The notes beneath the pieces are model-generated. The model had not been told where the DNA came from. It saw only the letters and a list, made by a program, of their open reading frames with translations, and did not search any database. A DNA stretch of 64,000 nt, taken from NCBI GenBank assembly GCA_051016155.1, contig CP136537.1, positions 1,116,001-1,180,000 of the forward strand, given 5' to 3'. Made by a program: the position numbers and the translations under genes. Below, in pieces: positions 53,103 to 63,079 of this stretch. This DNA comes from RCC90-49c sp051016155. Its GTDB lineage: Bacteria > Bacteroidota > Bacteroidia > Cytophagales > Amoebophilaceae. The stretch's first letter is position 1, and each line of letters opens with the position of its first letter.

Positions 53103-54758
53103 ATGACCCATCCCAAGTACAAATGGCGCCATTACGCTGTCTTACCGCTTTTGCTCATCGGTTTGCTAGCTGGCAGCCAGCTACAAAACAAATACTTCAA
53201 AGTCAGCAAAAACCTTGAAATTTTTGCTGGTATCCTCAAGGAACTAGAAGGTCACTATGTGGATGAAGTAGATACAGACGCAATTGTGAAAACAGGCATC
53301 AACGCTATGCTGCAATCGCTAGACCCTTATACCAATTTTTTTTCTGAAGAAGACGTAGCCAACTTCAGAACCTTTACCACAGGAGAATACGGCGGTATTG
53401 GAGCCGTTATTGGTGCTTGGAAAGGTAAAGCTAGGATTATGATGCTCTATAAAGACTGTCCTGCACACAAGGCGGGGGTGTACGTAGGAGATACCATTAT
53501 TCGAGTTAATGGTGAAGACATGGCTGCCCAGCCTTTGGACCACATCAGCAGCTTACTTAAAGGTATGCCTACTACCCAAGTGCAGCTAACGGTCGTTAGG
53601 CAGGGAGTAGAGCAACCTATAACCCTTACGTTGACCCGTGAAAAGGTCAACCTGAAGAACGTACCCTATTTTGGCAAAGTTCAGGATGAAATCGGTTACA
53701 TTAGATTAGCTAACTTCGCAACCCATGCGGCAGATGAGGTACAAGCAGCCTTGAGAAGCTTACAAGAGCGTGGTGCGCAAAAGCTTATCCTGGACTTGCG
53801 AGGCAATCCAGGGGGTATATTAGAAGAAGCCATTAAAGTAGTAAATCTTTTTGTAGACGAAGGCCTCACGGTAGTAGCTACTAAGGGAAAAATAGCCTCA
53901 TGGGCCAAGACGTATACTACTACACAATCTGCTTACGACAGCCACTTACCTGTCATTGTGTTGATAGACCAGAAGAGTGCTTCAGCTGCTGAAATTGTGG
54001 CAGGCGTTATCCAAGATTATGACCGAGGGCTACTCATGGGCAAAAGCACTTTTGGGAAGGGGCTTGTACAATCTACCAGGTCCTTGAGCTACAATACACA
54101 ACTCAAGCTCACAACTGCGCGTTACTATCTGCCTAGTGGAAGAAGCATCCAAAAAATAGACTACAGACAGCAAAAAGGCACAGAACAGACAGTGCAAGAG
54201 GAGCAAGAGGTGCAGTCTGTGTTTACTACACAAGCAGGCCGAATAGTGTATGAGCAGGAGGGTGTTGCCCCTGACATTGAAGGCGAGAGGTGGCGTTGGG
54301 CTCCCATTACTATCAGTCTGATAGAGAAGGGACTGGTATTTGAGTACGCCACACACTTTCAAGCACAAAATAGCCACATTGCACCTGCCAGTAAGTTTGC
54401 CCTGTCAGACGCTCAGTACCAAGATTTCGTCACCTGGCTTCAAGACAAAGATTATCCTTATACCATCGAGCAGAGCATTAACCGGCTGATGACACAAGCA
54501 CAAGAAGAGGCCTATACTGAGGATATCAAAAGGCAAATTGAATTGCTCAAAACGCAGGTACAGCACTGCAGAGAAAAAGACTTACAGCGGTTTAAGCAAG
54601 AAATTAAGCTGGCATTGCAAGAAGCTATTGTAGCACGTTATTATTTCCAGGAAGGAGTCATAGAGGCCCTACTTAGCCATGACCAGAATATCCAAAAGGC
54701 TTGCACGTTCTTTCAAGATATGTCCCAGTACTATAGCCTCCTGAAGGCTGCAGAATGA
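53103..54758 (+). CDS. ctpA: C-terminal processing peptidase (S41 family)
   Basis: Periplasmic tail-specific protease. 551 residues: signal anchor (about 12-26), a helical N-terminal region, PDZ domain (about 90-175, with KAGVYVGDTIIRVNG), then the S41 protease core with LRGNPGGIL, the nucleophile in DQKSASAAEIVAG and the general-base Lys in GKSTFGKGLVQ. The C-terminal 120 residues are helical. Length and order match Bacteroidota CtpA. Probably co-transcribed with rnpA. Confidence 0.94.
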   Translation: MTHPKYKWRHYAVLPLLLIGLLAGSQLQNKYFKVSKNLEIFAGILKELEGHYVDEVDTDAIVKTGINAMLQSLDPYTNFFSEEDVANFRTFTTGEYGGIGAVIGAWKGKARIMMLYKDCPAHKAGVYVGDTIIRVNGEDMAAQPLDHISSLLKGMPTTQVQLTVVRQGVEQPITLTLTREKVNLKNVPYFGKVQDEIGYIRLANFATHAADEVQAALRSLQERGAQKLILDLRGNPGGILEEAIKVVNLFVDEGLTVVATKGKIASWAKTYTTTQSAYDSHLPVIVLIDQKSASAAEIVAGVIQDYDRGLLMGKSTFGKGLVQSTRSLSYNTQLKLTTARYYLPSGRSIQKIDYRQQKGTEQTVQEEQEVQSVFTTQAGRIVYEQEGVAPDIEGERWRWAPITISLIEKGLVFEYATHFQAQNSHIAPASKFALSDAQYQDFVTWLQDKDYPYTIEQSINRLMTQAQEEAYTEDIKRQIELLKTQVQHCREKDLQRFKQEIKLALQEAIVARYYFQEGVIEALLSHDQNIQKACTFFQDMSQYYSLLKAAE

Positions 54759-54849
54759 GTCAGAGTATGGAGATTATTTGTCTTGGAGAGTATTGATAAA
54801 ACACTTCCTTATTCGCGGCCAAGGATTTGGACCAGGCTTTATGAGCATG

Positions 54850-55340
54850 TCTGTGAGCAATTACTCGGTCAGAAGTTGCTCGAATTCTTTTTGAGGGAAT
54901 CCTGTCGCTTTTTCAGTAGCACCTAGGCTTAATTGGAGCTTTAGAAGCATCTGTTCTTTGCAATTCCCAAGTTTCTGGCTTGCATACCCTCTTTCAGCGC
55001 CTTTCTTCTTACACAAGCTTCTAGTTGCCTTAAGGGAGCCATGATAGTTTCTTTTAACTCTGGATAAACACCCACAAAGGCGTCAACGATTTTCTCTAAT
55101 TTATAGCTGCCTGGTAATCAGCGATGTCTTCTGCATCAGGATAGTTTTTGTGAGGGCCATTGCACAAAATGATGTTGACAATGAGAGGGAGCTTTCTGTG
55201 GCCTTGTTGCTGATACTTAAGATAGAGGTCTGTATCGTAGCGTACGTGTGAGCATAATGGAGTCTATGCCATACTCCTTTTCAGCGTGCAAGAGCACATC
55301 GTCCCGTCTCTCTTTTGTGAGGCAATGATAGGTCAGCCAA
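54850..55340 (-). pseudogene. Decayed Rpn family nuclease gene
   Basis: Broken minus-strand coding with Rpn-type words: DLYLKYQQQGHRKLPLIVNI, ILCNGPHKNYPDAEDI, and farther on IEKIVDAFVGVYPELKETI. It has several frameshifts and stops and its 5' part is cut by the IS5-like element at 55344. No function. Confidence 0.7.
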
Positions 55341-55891
55341 TTTGAGGCCGTTGCAAAACTGATTAAAATGTTTGCTTAAACTCGGCCTAAAAGGTGTTCT
55401 CAGAACAGCGAACACTTTCTGTAGCCTTTAAAACTTGCTCAATATGCCAATGCTCCACAACAAACAACTCTCTTTTGCTGACCTTGCCATGCAGCCCAAC
55501 AATAGAACCCATCATCAACTACAACAAATCAACCAGATTATCGATTGGAAGCCTATTGAAAACCTCCTCGCTCAATACTACACTAAGGGGCAGGCGCAAG
55601 AAGGAAGAAGCGCCTATCCTCCTCTCTTGCTCTTTAAAATGTCCCTCTTACAGACCTGGTACGGATTAAGCGACTATCAAATCGAAGATCAACTCGACGA
55701 CAGGAGCTCCTTCAAGAAGTTCTGTGGGCTCAGTGCTGACCATCCTACCCCTGATCACAGTGTGATCTCTCGCTTTAGAAAGGTCTTGACCCAAGCAGAG
55801 GCCTACCAGCTTCTTCTAATAGAAGTCAATAGGCAATTAGAAATCCTTGGCTTACTGATCCAAAAAGGAACCATAGTAGACGCTTCTATTA

Positions 55892-56708
55892 GGTAGTGTC
55901 GACATAAGATATTATCTTAAGGCAAAAAATGCCTAAAAAACCTGCCTATCAACGACACGATATCTCCGATGAAGTATGGAACAAACTTGCCCCTCATTTG
56001 CCTGGAAGAGCTGGCGCTTGGGGAGGGGTAGCTAAAGACAATAGACAATTTATTAACGCCGTGTTCTGGATATTACGAACGGGAGCCCCATGGCGGGACT
56101 TGCCTCCTCATTACGGCGACTGGAATAATACGAACCGACGCTTTTGTCGATGGCGCGATAATGGAACATGGGAGAAGCTTTTAGAACTACTTTCAGATGA
56201 ACCAGACTACACATGGCTGCTGATCGATACGAGTCATATAAAAGTGCATCCCCATGGGACAGGCGCAGTGGGAGGAAATGAGGCGATGAATCGCACAAAA
56301 GGGGGCTCAACACAAAACTACATTTGGCCGTGGATGCGTCTGGTATGCCGCTCAGAGGGATTATTACAGAAGGTACCGAGGCAGATTGTAAGCAAGGTGT
56401 TGAGCTGCTCAAAGACTTGCCAGCAGGAGGGGTGATAGCAGATAGGGGCTATGACACAGAGCAAGTAGTCCAAGAGGCGAAGTCAAAGAATAGACAATGT
56501 GTGATACCGAGTAGAAAGCATAGAAAAGTAGAGCGTAGTTACAACCGAGAAGTGTATCAGCTACGTCATGTGATAGAGAACACGTTCTTGTATCTGAAGC
56601 GTTGGCGCGGGATATGTACGCGTTATGCCAAGAGAGGTAGCTCATTTCTGGCTGCTATTCAAATTAGATGTCTAGCTTTATGGCTAGGCGTCTCCTGACG
56701 ACACTGTC
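55892..56708 (+). mobile_element. IS5-family element (type D), complete, nested
   Basis: 817 bases with ends GGTAGTGTCGAC and (complement) GACAGTGTCGTC, flanked by TA on both sides (55890-55891 and 56709-56710). TA duplication fits the IS427-type group. Inserted into the type-C transposase gene. Confidence 0.92.
55929..56698 (+). CDS. IS5-family (type D) transposase in two overlapping frames
   Basis: Frame 1 (55929-56435) encodes the DUF4096-type N-terminus (AWGGVAKDNRQFINAVFWIL, APWRDLPPHYG, LIDTSHIKVHPHGTGAVGG). Frame -1 (to 56698) encodes the C-terminus (AVDASGMPLRGIITEGTEAD, VIADRGYDTEQVV, HVIENTFLYLKRWRGI). The frames join at the slippery A_AAA_GGG near 56297-56303, as expected for programmed -1 frameshifting. 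DDE residues lie in LIDTS, ADRGYD and IENTF. Confidence 0.9.
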
Positions 56709-57481
56709 TAGGCCAACAGCGCGCCGCCCGAAAGGAAAAAAGATATATGCTTTGCCAACAGGGGAGTATACGCCTCCTTTGGAAGAAGTGAAGCAAAAAG
56801 GAGTAGATCAAGAGGCGAGTTGGGTGAAACGAGGTAATCAGGTCCATTATGGCTATAAACGTCATTATCTAGTAGAAGCAGAGACTGGATTAGTGTTATC
56901 AGTTCATACGAGTAAGGCAAGTGAGCACGAAAGCCAACATCTGTCGCGGTTATTAGAGCAGGTGGAGTTACCCAAGGGGGGTGAAGTATTGGGCGATAAG
57001 GGCTACAGTAGTGCGTCGAATGAATCGTTATTGCGAAGTAAGGGACTCAAGAGCCGTCTTCAACGCAAACGAGCAAGAGGCAAGGCAAGAAGCAGTTGGT
57101 TATGTCTGTACAATCGTCTAATAGGAGAGCGTCGCTACAAAGTGGAGTGCGTGTTTGGAAGTATAAAGAGTTGGTTCAAGGCAGGGAGCGCGCGTTATGT
57201 AGGGAAGGCAAAAATGCATAGTCAGCATGTATTAGAAGCGCTATGTTACAATCTATACCGTGCCCCAGGGCTAGCGTTAAGAGTCTCTGTGGGGTAGCTA
57301 TGCCCTTTTCGGTTGGTTATCACACACGATTAAGTCAAAGAAGCACAAATAAGTGCTTAACAAGGTAGTTGCCTCTTGGCTAATGAGAGCCCCCATTAAA
57401 AAAACAACCTCTTGAGAGGTAGATCAGAAATAACAACAGTTTTGCAACGGCCTCGAAAGGAGCAGGGATGATTGACTAGCA

Positions 57482-57522
57482 ATAAAAAGGCCCAAGGGCG
57501 CAACAATTGCACTCTTGGGCCC
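57482..57522 (-). terminator. Rho-independent terminator after rpsJ
   Basis: On the minus strand a GGCCCAAGAGTGC / GCGCCCTTGGGCC hairpin is followed by TTTTTATT. It stands about 25 bases after the rpsJ stop, closing the str gene cluster. Confidence 0.85.
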
Positions 57523-57547
57523 CCAAAAAAGCTCACTGCACAGCCAG

Positions 57548-57853
57548 TTAGGCCTTGATCTCTACCTCTACGCCGCTAGGTAGCTCTAATTTCATCAAGG
57601 CATCGACGGCCTTGGCGTTGTTAGAATAAATGTCGATCAGCCTTTTGTAGGTAGCATACTGAAACTGCTCTCTAGACTTTTTGCTGACGTGCGGCGACCT
57701 AAGCACGGTGTAGATTTCTTTTTCGCTGGGCAAGGGTACAGGGCCGCTAACAATCGCTCCAGTGGCTTTCACTGCCTTGACGATTTTTTCAGAGGACTTG
57801 TCGATCAGGTTGTGATCATACGACTTCAGCTTGATGCGAATTTTTTGATTCAT
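57548..57853 (-). CDS. rpsJ: 30S ribosomal protein S10
   Basis: Small-subunit head protein S10, also the NusE antitermination factor. The 101-residue product has IRIKLKSYDHNLIDKSSEKIV, GPVPLPSEKEIYTVLRSPHV and SKKSREQF and a complete end. It is the last gene of the rpsG-fusA-rpsJ unit and starts 7 bases after fusA. In many bacteria rpsJ instead begins the S10 operon; here it closes the str unit, an arrangement seen in Bacteroidota. Confidence 0.97.
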   Translation of the reverse strand: MNQKIRIKLKSYDHNLIDKSSEKIVKAVKATGAIVSGPVPLPSEKEIYTVLRSPHVSKKSREQFQYATYKRLIDIYSNNAKAVDALMKLELPSGVEVEIKA

Positions 57854-57860
57854 GGATCAA

Positions 57861-59990
57861 TTATTTGGTGGGTGCTCCTTTTACTTTTTCTATAATGCCC
57901 TCGGCTAGGTTTTTGGGTACTTTCTCGTAGTGCGAGAAGGTGAGCGTAGCGGCTGCTCGCCCTGATGTGATGGTGCGCAGGTCTGTGACATAGCCAAAAA
58001 GCTCCACCAGCGGCACATCTGACTTGACAATCTGTGCCCCTGCTTTGACTTCCATGCCTTTCATGATGCCTCTACGTCGGTTCAGGTCGCCGGTGACAGA
58101 ACCAGTAAACTCATCTGGTGTGGTTACTTCCACAGCCATGATGGGCTCCATCAGCACTGGACTTGCCTTTTTGGCCGCTTCTTTAAAGCCTATTCTAGCA
58201 GCTAGCTCAAAAGAGAGTGCGTCAGAGTCTACGTCGTGGAACGATCCGTGGAACAATCTTACTTTCATGGCCTCCACAGGATAACCTGCCAAAGGGCCAT
58301 TTTTCATGGCGCCTTCAAAGCCTTTCTGGATGGCAGGGATAAACTCTTTGGGAATCACACCCCCAACAATCTCGTTGGCAAATTCTAGGCCTAGGGTTTC
58401 ATCTGCTTTAGGGCTGAGCTCAAAGACGATGTCTGCAAATTTACCTCGACCCCCAGTTTGTTTCTTGTACACTTCTTTGTGCTCCACATGGGTAGTCAGG
58501 GCCTCTTTATAAGCCACCTGAGGGGCACCTTGGTTGATCTCCAGCTTGAATTCGCGGCGCAGGCGGTCAATGATGATTTCCAGGTGGAGCTCGCCCATCC
58601 CTTTAAGGATGGTTTGGCCTGTCTCTTCGTTGGTTTCTACCTGCAGCGTAGGGTCTTCTTCTACCAGCTTGGTGATGGCCATGGAGAGCTTGTCTACATC
58701 CGCCTGCTTCTTAGGCTCGATGGAGTAGCCAATAACGGGCTCTGGGAAGGAGATAGACTCTAAGACAATCTTGTTCTTCTCGTCCGTCAGCGTGTCGCCG
58801 GTTTTAATATCTTTAAAGCCCACGCAAGCGCAAATATCGCCTGCCTCCACCTTATCAATAGGATTTTGTTTGTTAGAATGCATCTGCATTAGTCGTGAGA
58901 TGCGTTCTTTCTTACCTGTGCGGTTGTTGTGGATGTAAGAGCCTGAATCAAGGCTACCTGAATAAACCCGCATGAAAGCCAGTCGTCCTACAAAAGGATC
59001 CGTCGTGATCTTGAAAGCCAACGCTGCAAAAGGCTCCTTCACATCAGGCTTTCTAGTTTCTTCTTGCTCGGTGGTAGGGTTGGTGCCCTGTATGGCCGGC
59101 AGGTCTAATGGCGAAGGCAAATAAGAGCAAACGGCATCCAAAAGGGCCTGTACCCCTTTGTTCTTGAAGGCAGAACCGCAAAGCACGGGCGAAAACGACA
59201 GATCGATAACGGCCTTGCGAATAGCAGCCATCATTTCTTCTTTGGTGATGCTGTCTGGGTCTTCAAAGAACTTCTCTAACAGCGCTTCGTCATACTCTGC
59301 TACACCCTCTACCAGCTTCTGTCGCCATTCAGCAGCCGTGTCTTGTAGGTCTTCTGGGATGGGCAATACCTTGTACGTCATGCCCAAGTCTTCGTCGTTC
59401 CAGATGATGGCTTGGTTCGTGATCAGGTCAATGACTCCTTTGAAGGTGTCTTCACTACCAATAGGAATCTGTAGCGGCACCGGATTGGCACCTAGCTTGT
59501 CCTTGATTTCGTTCACAGCATTGAAGAAGTCGGCCCCTGCCCTATCCATCTTGTTGACAAAACAGATTCTAGGCACTTGGTATTTGTCGGCTTGGCGCCA
59601 AACCGTCTCTGACTGGGGCTCTACGCCTGACACAGCACAGAAGAGTGCCACAGCTCCGTCCAGCACACGCAAAGAACGCTCTACCTCCACGGTAAAGTCT
59701 ACGTGGCCAGGAGTATCAATGATGTTGACTTTGTACTCTTGCGTATCACTCGTGGCCTGGCCCTGGGAGGTAGGATACTTCCAGAAAGTAGTCGTAGCTG
59801 CCGAGGTGATGGTAATGCCTCGTTCTTGCTCCTGCTCCATCCAGTCCATCACAGCCCCTCCATCGTGCACCTCGCCAATCTTGTGGGTGAGGCCTGTGTA
59901 GTAAAGAATACGCTCTGTAGTGGTGGTCTTGCCGGCATCAATGTGGGCCATGACGCCTATATTTCTTAAAAATTTTAGGTCTTTGCTCAT
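57861..59990 (-). CDS. fusA: Elongation factor G
   Basis: Ribosomal translocation GTPase. 709 residues: G1 AHIDAGKTTT, G2 region around GITITSAATT, G3 DTPGHVDF, G4 NKMDRAGADF, then domains II-V (RIGFKEAAKKASPVLMEPIMAVEVTTPDEF, GYVTDLRTITSGRAAATLTF). Length is normal. Starts 2 bases after rpsG. Intact. Confidence 0.98.
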   Translation of the reverse strand: MSKDLKFLRNIGVMAHIDAGKTTTTERILYYTGLTHKIGEVHDGGAVMDWMEQEQERGITITSAATTTFWKYPTSQGQATSDTQEYKVNIIDTPGHVDFTVEVERSLRVLDGAVALFCAVSGVEPQSETVWRQADKYQVPRICFVNKMDRAGADFFNAVNEIKDKLGANPVPLQIPIGSEDTFKGVIDLITNQAIIWNDEDLGMTYKVLPIPEDLQDTAAEWRQKLVEGVAEYDEALLEKFFEDPDSITKEEMMAAIRKAVIDLSFSPVLCGSAFKNKGVQALLDAVCSYLPSPLDLPAIQGTNPTTEQEETRKPDVKEPFAALAFKITTDPFVGRLAFMRVYSGSLDSGSYIHNNRTGKKERISRLMQMHSNKQNPIDKVEAGDICACVGFKDIKTGDTLTDEKNKIVLESISFPEPVIGYSIEPKKQADVDKLSMAITKLVEEDPTLQVETNEETGQTILKGMGELHLEIIIDRLRREFKLEINQGAPQVAYKEALTTHVEHKEVYKKQTGGRGKFADIVFELSPKADETLGLEFANEIVGGVIPKEFIPAIQKGFEGAMKNGPLAGYPVEAMKVRLFHGSFHDVDSDALSFELAARIGFKEAAKKASPVLMEPIMAVEVTTPDEFTGSVTGDLNRRRGIMKGMEVKAGAQIVKSDVPLVELFGYVTDLRTITSGRAAATLTFSHYEKVPKNLAEGIIEKVKGAPTK

Positions 59991-59992
59991 GG

Positions 59993-60460
59993 CTAAATTC
60001 TAAAGTGTGAGAAGGCTCGGTTGGATTCAGCCATTTTGTGGGTATCGTTTTTCTTTTTCACTGCATTGCCTTCTCCTTTAGAGGCAGCAATCATCTCGTT
60101 GACGAGTCGCTCGGTCATGGTCTTTTCTCCGCGGGCTCTGGCACAATTGACCAGCCACTTGATGCCCAAAGAAATCTTACGATCTGCTCTGACTTCTATG
60201 GGTACTTGGAAGGTAGCCCCTCCTACACGCCTCCGCTTCACTTCGATAGCTGGGATAACATTGTTCAACGCTTTTTTCCACACGGCTAGCCCTTCTTCTT
60301 CCGTCTTCTCAGCTACTTTGTCAATTGCTTCGTAGAACAATGAATAGGCTAGGCTTTTCTTGCCGTCTTTCATCAAAGAGTTGACGAACCGGGTGACCAG
60401 AGGGTCTTTGTATTTCGGATCGGGTAAAAGGGGTCTTTTCTTGGCTTGTCCTTTTCTCAT
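59993..60460 (-). CDS. rpsG: 30S ribosomal protein S7
   Basis: Head protein that nucleates small-subunit assembly. From ATG 60460: 155 residues starting MRKGQAKKRPLLPDPKYKDP, then VTRFVNSLMKDGKKSLAYSL, GGATFQVPIEVRADRK and ARARGEKTMTERLVNEM. The frame continues to 60541 upstream, but the family starts at this Met. Leads rpsG-fusA-rpsJ. Confidence 0.97.
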   Translation of the reverse strand: MRKGQAKKRPLLPDPKYKDPLVTRFVNSLMKDGKKSLAYSLFYEAIDKVAEKTEEEGLAVWKKALNNVIPAIEVKRRRVGGATFQVPIEVRADRKISLGIKWLVNCARARGEKTMTERLVNEMIAASKGEGNAVKKKNDTHKMAESNRAFSHFRI

Positions 60461-60599
60461 TTTTCGCGTTTTCTTGTTTTTTTCGTTGGGCCTTCGCCTC
60501 TGGAGCAGAGCAAATAGTTCGACACCAAAGAAGGAGGTCATTAATACGGGCTAAGAATTGAGAATCATTTGTTGCTCAGCTTTTCTCGTGGTCCTCAAG

Positions 60600-61209
60600 A
60601 AGCTTGATTAGGGCTTAATTATAAATGTGTACTTCTTTCCATTTTTAACCTTTTCACGCCCGCTTCTCGCTACTTCCAGCGACATTTTTCATCTTTAGTA
60701 CTTGCATCAACCTCTACATCTAAAAGCATCTTCATTGTACAGGTGTCTGATGACGTAAGTGCACAAGCTTTCTGTAGCGCAACAGCTGTACGACAGTACT
60801 CATGTGAGAAGCTTTATCTTTTAGCTACTCTGTCCGCATCAGTACTCGCTTGAAGGATTATTCTCACTGCATCGACTAGACTACTTCTTTTCTTCAGCAC
60901 TCACTGTCAGTATCCTCCTGCTTACCATCAAGGGGCTGTCTCAGTAATATCAAGCCCAACTTTTGTACGAATGTCTAGTCTTCCTTTATATGTACCTATT
61001 TCCCTCTGTATTAATATTCTTCAGTAACCCTTCTTGTGTTGCATTTTCTTTTCATGCCTTCTTGATGACTTCCGCCGGGATCTATTATTTAAGTTTACCG
61101 CCATCTTTGGCCTTTTTAAACTGCAAGCGGAGCAACAAGGGCCTGACGAATAGCTGCTTGAATAGAGCAGCAGAAAGCTGCAGAGTAGACACTTAATGAT
61201 CTTTTTCAT
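60600..61209 (-). pseudogene. Probable decayed lipoprotein gene in the str cluster
   Basis: From ATG 61209 a lipoprotein-like start (MKKIIKCLLCSFLLL then SSGPC) runs 63 codons. Farther down (about 60870-60672) coding-like sequence with stops continues (for example AVRIILQASTDADRVAKR, then HEYCRTAVALQKACALTS). The two may be one broken gene. This would explain why rpsL and rpsG, usually adjacent, are 870 bases apart. Evidence is composition and frame, not homology. Confidence 0.4.
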
Positions 61210-61330
61210 ACGCAACGATTTTTGTCTGCTTGTTTTTGTAGATGCTGATTGTGAGTAGCCGATAATTGATCACTACTGCAACTATCTCCAAACTCTCACA
61301 GTCAGAGATGGATCGCTGATCATCTAACAC

Positions 61331-61705
61331 TTACTTCTTCGGCCGCTTAGCGCCATATATCGATCTTCCTTGCTTGCGAGCTTCTACGCCTGCGGTGTCT
61401 AGCGTACCACGAATAATGGTGTATTTCACACCTGCCAAGTCTTTGGGGCCGCCGCCGCGCACCAAGACCATGGAGTGCTCTTGTAGGTTATGCCCTTCTC
61501 CAGGAATGTAGGCGAGGACTTCTTTGCCACTCGTCAATCTGACCCGCGCTAGCTTTCGCATGGCAGAGTTAGGCTTTCGGGGCGTAGCAGTGTAGACTTT
61601 GGTGCACACGCCTTTGCGCTGTGGGCATTGATTCAAGGCAGGAGATTTGGACTTACCCGTCTGTTTTTTTCTGCCTTTTCTGACAAGCTGTTGTACAGTC
61701 AGCAT
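61331..61705 (-). CDS. rpsL: 30S ribosomal protein S12
   Basis: Decoding-centre protein; target of streptomycin-resistance mutations. From ATG 61705: MLTVQQLVRKGRKKQ, SPQRKGVC-type motif (NQCPQRKGVCTKVYTATPRKPNSAMRK), PGEGHNLQEHSMVLVRGG and YGAKRPKK. 124 residues. Frame upstream of this Met is not S12-like. Lys in TPRKPNS is the wild-type, streptomycin-sensitive state. Usually first in rpsL-rpsG-fusA; here a long gap follows. Confidence 0.98.
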   Translation of the reverse strand: MLTVQQLVRKGRKKQTGKSKSPALNQCPQRKGVCTKVYTATPRKPNSAMRKLARVRLTSGKEVLAYIPGEGHNLQEHSMVLVRGGGPKDLAGVKYTIIRGTLDTAGVEARKQGRSIYGAKRPKK

Positions 61706-61755
61706 CGTGTTCGTGTTTGGCTGTAGGTGGTTATAACTATCTAAATCAAGGACTG

Positions 61756-61786
61756 CAAATGTACAGAAGGAGTGGGGGATAACCAA
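61756..61786 (-). promoter_or_regulatory. Putative rpsL promoter
   Basis: TACATTTG (61756-61763, minus strand) fits the Bacteroidota -7 box, with TTGG (61783-61786) 19 bases upstream. It lies about 50 bases before the rpsL ATG. Confidence 0.6.
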
Positions 61787-61952
61787 GCAGCGCTGCTGCT
61801 TGGCAAGACAGCGCGTCTTGGAGAGAAATGCTTCTCTTGTATCTAACAGGGCGCCTCGGTGTAGCAGGGCCTCACGGAGAGGCTTCTCATACGCTACGAA
61901 ACATGGCAAGAGGAGATACATGGAGAAAGGCTGTATTAGGAGAATCACTTAT

Positions 61953-62645
61953 TCACTTAGTAGCTCCTTGCTCTCTCAGTAGCTTGGGAATAGCGGCATT
62001 TGGGGCAGTATATCTTTCCTCAGCGAGTGCCAGGGGAGTTTTGTTCTGATGGTTCTTTACATTGAGATTAATACCTGGATGATTAATCAGTACTTCAACC
62101 AAGTCCTGTGTGCGTTCTGCAACTTTGTGGAGCACAGTATTGCCATCATTATCTTGCATGTTGGGATCGGCACCTGCAGCTAAAAGGGTAGATAAAGAAG
62201 CTTTGCTATTATCTCTACCTCCAATATTTCCAGCAAGATGCAGAGCTGTTTGGCCATTACTAGCTTTGATATTAGGATCAGCGCCTGCAGCTAAAAGAGC
62301 CTTAATGGCTTCGACACTATTTTTGAGTACAGCGCTTTGCAATACGCTTTTTCCTGAGTCGCTCTGTACTTCATTGAGCTTTGCAGGATTGTCCCTCACC
62401 TCACGAAGCAATTTTTGTAAGCTTGTGTCGCCCACGTTGTTAATCACGTCGTCTGAAAGTGCTTGGCCTATGGGATTCCTTTTTTGAAGGTTCTGCTGTT
62501 CTTCTTGCAGCAGCTTGGGGTCTCCATCAGGGGGTGGCTTGCTAGCGCCTGGCCCTGGAATAGCGCTATTGGTACAACCACTGTACATGACCAATGCGCT
62601 GGCAAGCAGGCCTAGTGCCAAATAATTTACATGTAGGGGGCGCAT
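61953..62645 (-). CDS. Ankyrin-repeat lipoprotein
   Basis: 230 residues: signal peptide with lipobox MYSGC (Cys24), Pro/Gly-rich linker (about 27-60), helical spacer, then four ankyrin repeats (KSVLQSAVLKNSVEAIKALLAAGADPN, QTALHLAGNIGGRDNSKASLSTLLAAGADPN, NTVLHKVAERTQDLVEVL, KTPLALAEERYT). Divergent from nothing close; the rpsL promoter lies downstream. Surface or secreted effector candidate. Confidence 0.88.
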   Translation of the reverse strand: MRPLHVNYLALGLLASALVMYSGCTNSAIPGPGASKPPPDGDPKLLQEEQQNLQKRNPIGQALSDDVINNVGDTSLQKLLREVRDNPAKLNEVQSDSGKSVLQSAVLKNSVEAIKALLAAGADPNIKASNGQTALHLAGNIGGRDNSKASLSTLLAAGADPNMQDNDGNTVLHKVAERTQDLVEVLINHPGINLNVKNHQNKTPLALAEERYTAPNAAIPKLLREQGATK

Positions 62646-63079
62646 AAACTTCGTTTCCTTCCAGATTGCAAGTTAGCAAGTCCCTATTTGTCTAACAAGA
62701 TGACGCTTTCCACTGCGCAACTAGCTTTCCCACCCCCTGCAGCTTTTTGGGCCAGTCCCAGCGCGATGGCGTACTCCATGGACATTGCTCCCTATCTATA
62801 CCCCTTAGCGTTCAACTGCGTAACTGCGATGAATGCTTCCTCTTAAGGAGTTATTTTCTACACAATCCAGGCACTTTACGCTGCACAGCATGCTACTGCT
62901 CTAAAGTTATTGGCCACTACGGAGGTTGCCAACGTGCTGCATCCATCAGCAACAAGACCGTTCAACAAAATTCCTGCTAAGTGTTGCATACAATCTTGAT
63001 ACTTCGGTAAATTAATATTTAAAAGTAGATAGATATAAAAATTTATGGTATGCGCCTATATCCTAGAATAAAGCATCTG
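62646..63079. other. Divergent spacer between two lipoprotein genes
   Basis: About 430 bases with no protein-like frame that is convincing (a 77-codon frame at 62747-62980 shows no domain). It should hold the promoters of both lipoproteins, but no exact -7 box is found. Confidence 0.4.

Larger units (their letters stand above)
55444..57297 (+). pseudogene. IS5-family (type C) transposase interrupted by another IS
   Basis: Residues up to IVDASI are encoded at 55444-55890 and the rest from R-P-T-A-R-R-P-K at 56711 onwards. Removing the nested element and one TA duplication restores a single frame (KIYALPTGEYTPP through GLALRVSVG). This copy has the Tyr codon where the other copy has a stop, so its ancestor was the active version. 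Confidence 0.9.
55344..57454 (+). mobile_element. IS5-family element (type C), copy 2, carrying a nested IS
   Basis: Same ends as the copy at 44377 (GAGGCCGTTGCAAAACTG ... TTTTGCAACGGCCTC). Its transposase gene is split by the type-D element at 55892-56708. Without the nested element it would be about 1.3 kb. No clear target duplication outside. Confidence 0.92.

Noticed and set aside
62747..62980. 77-codon plus-strand frame
   Set aside because: Cysteine-rich random-looking composition, no start context or homologue.
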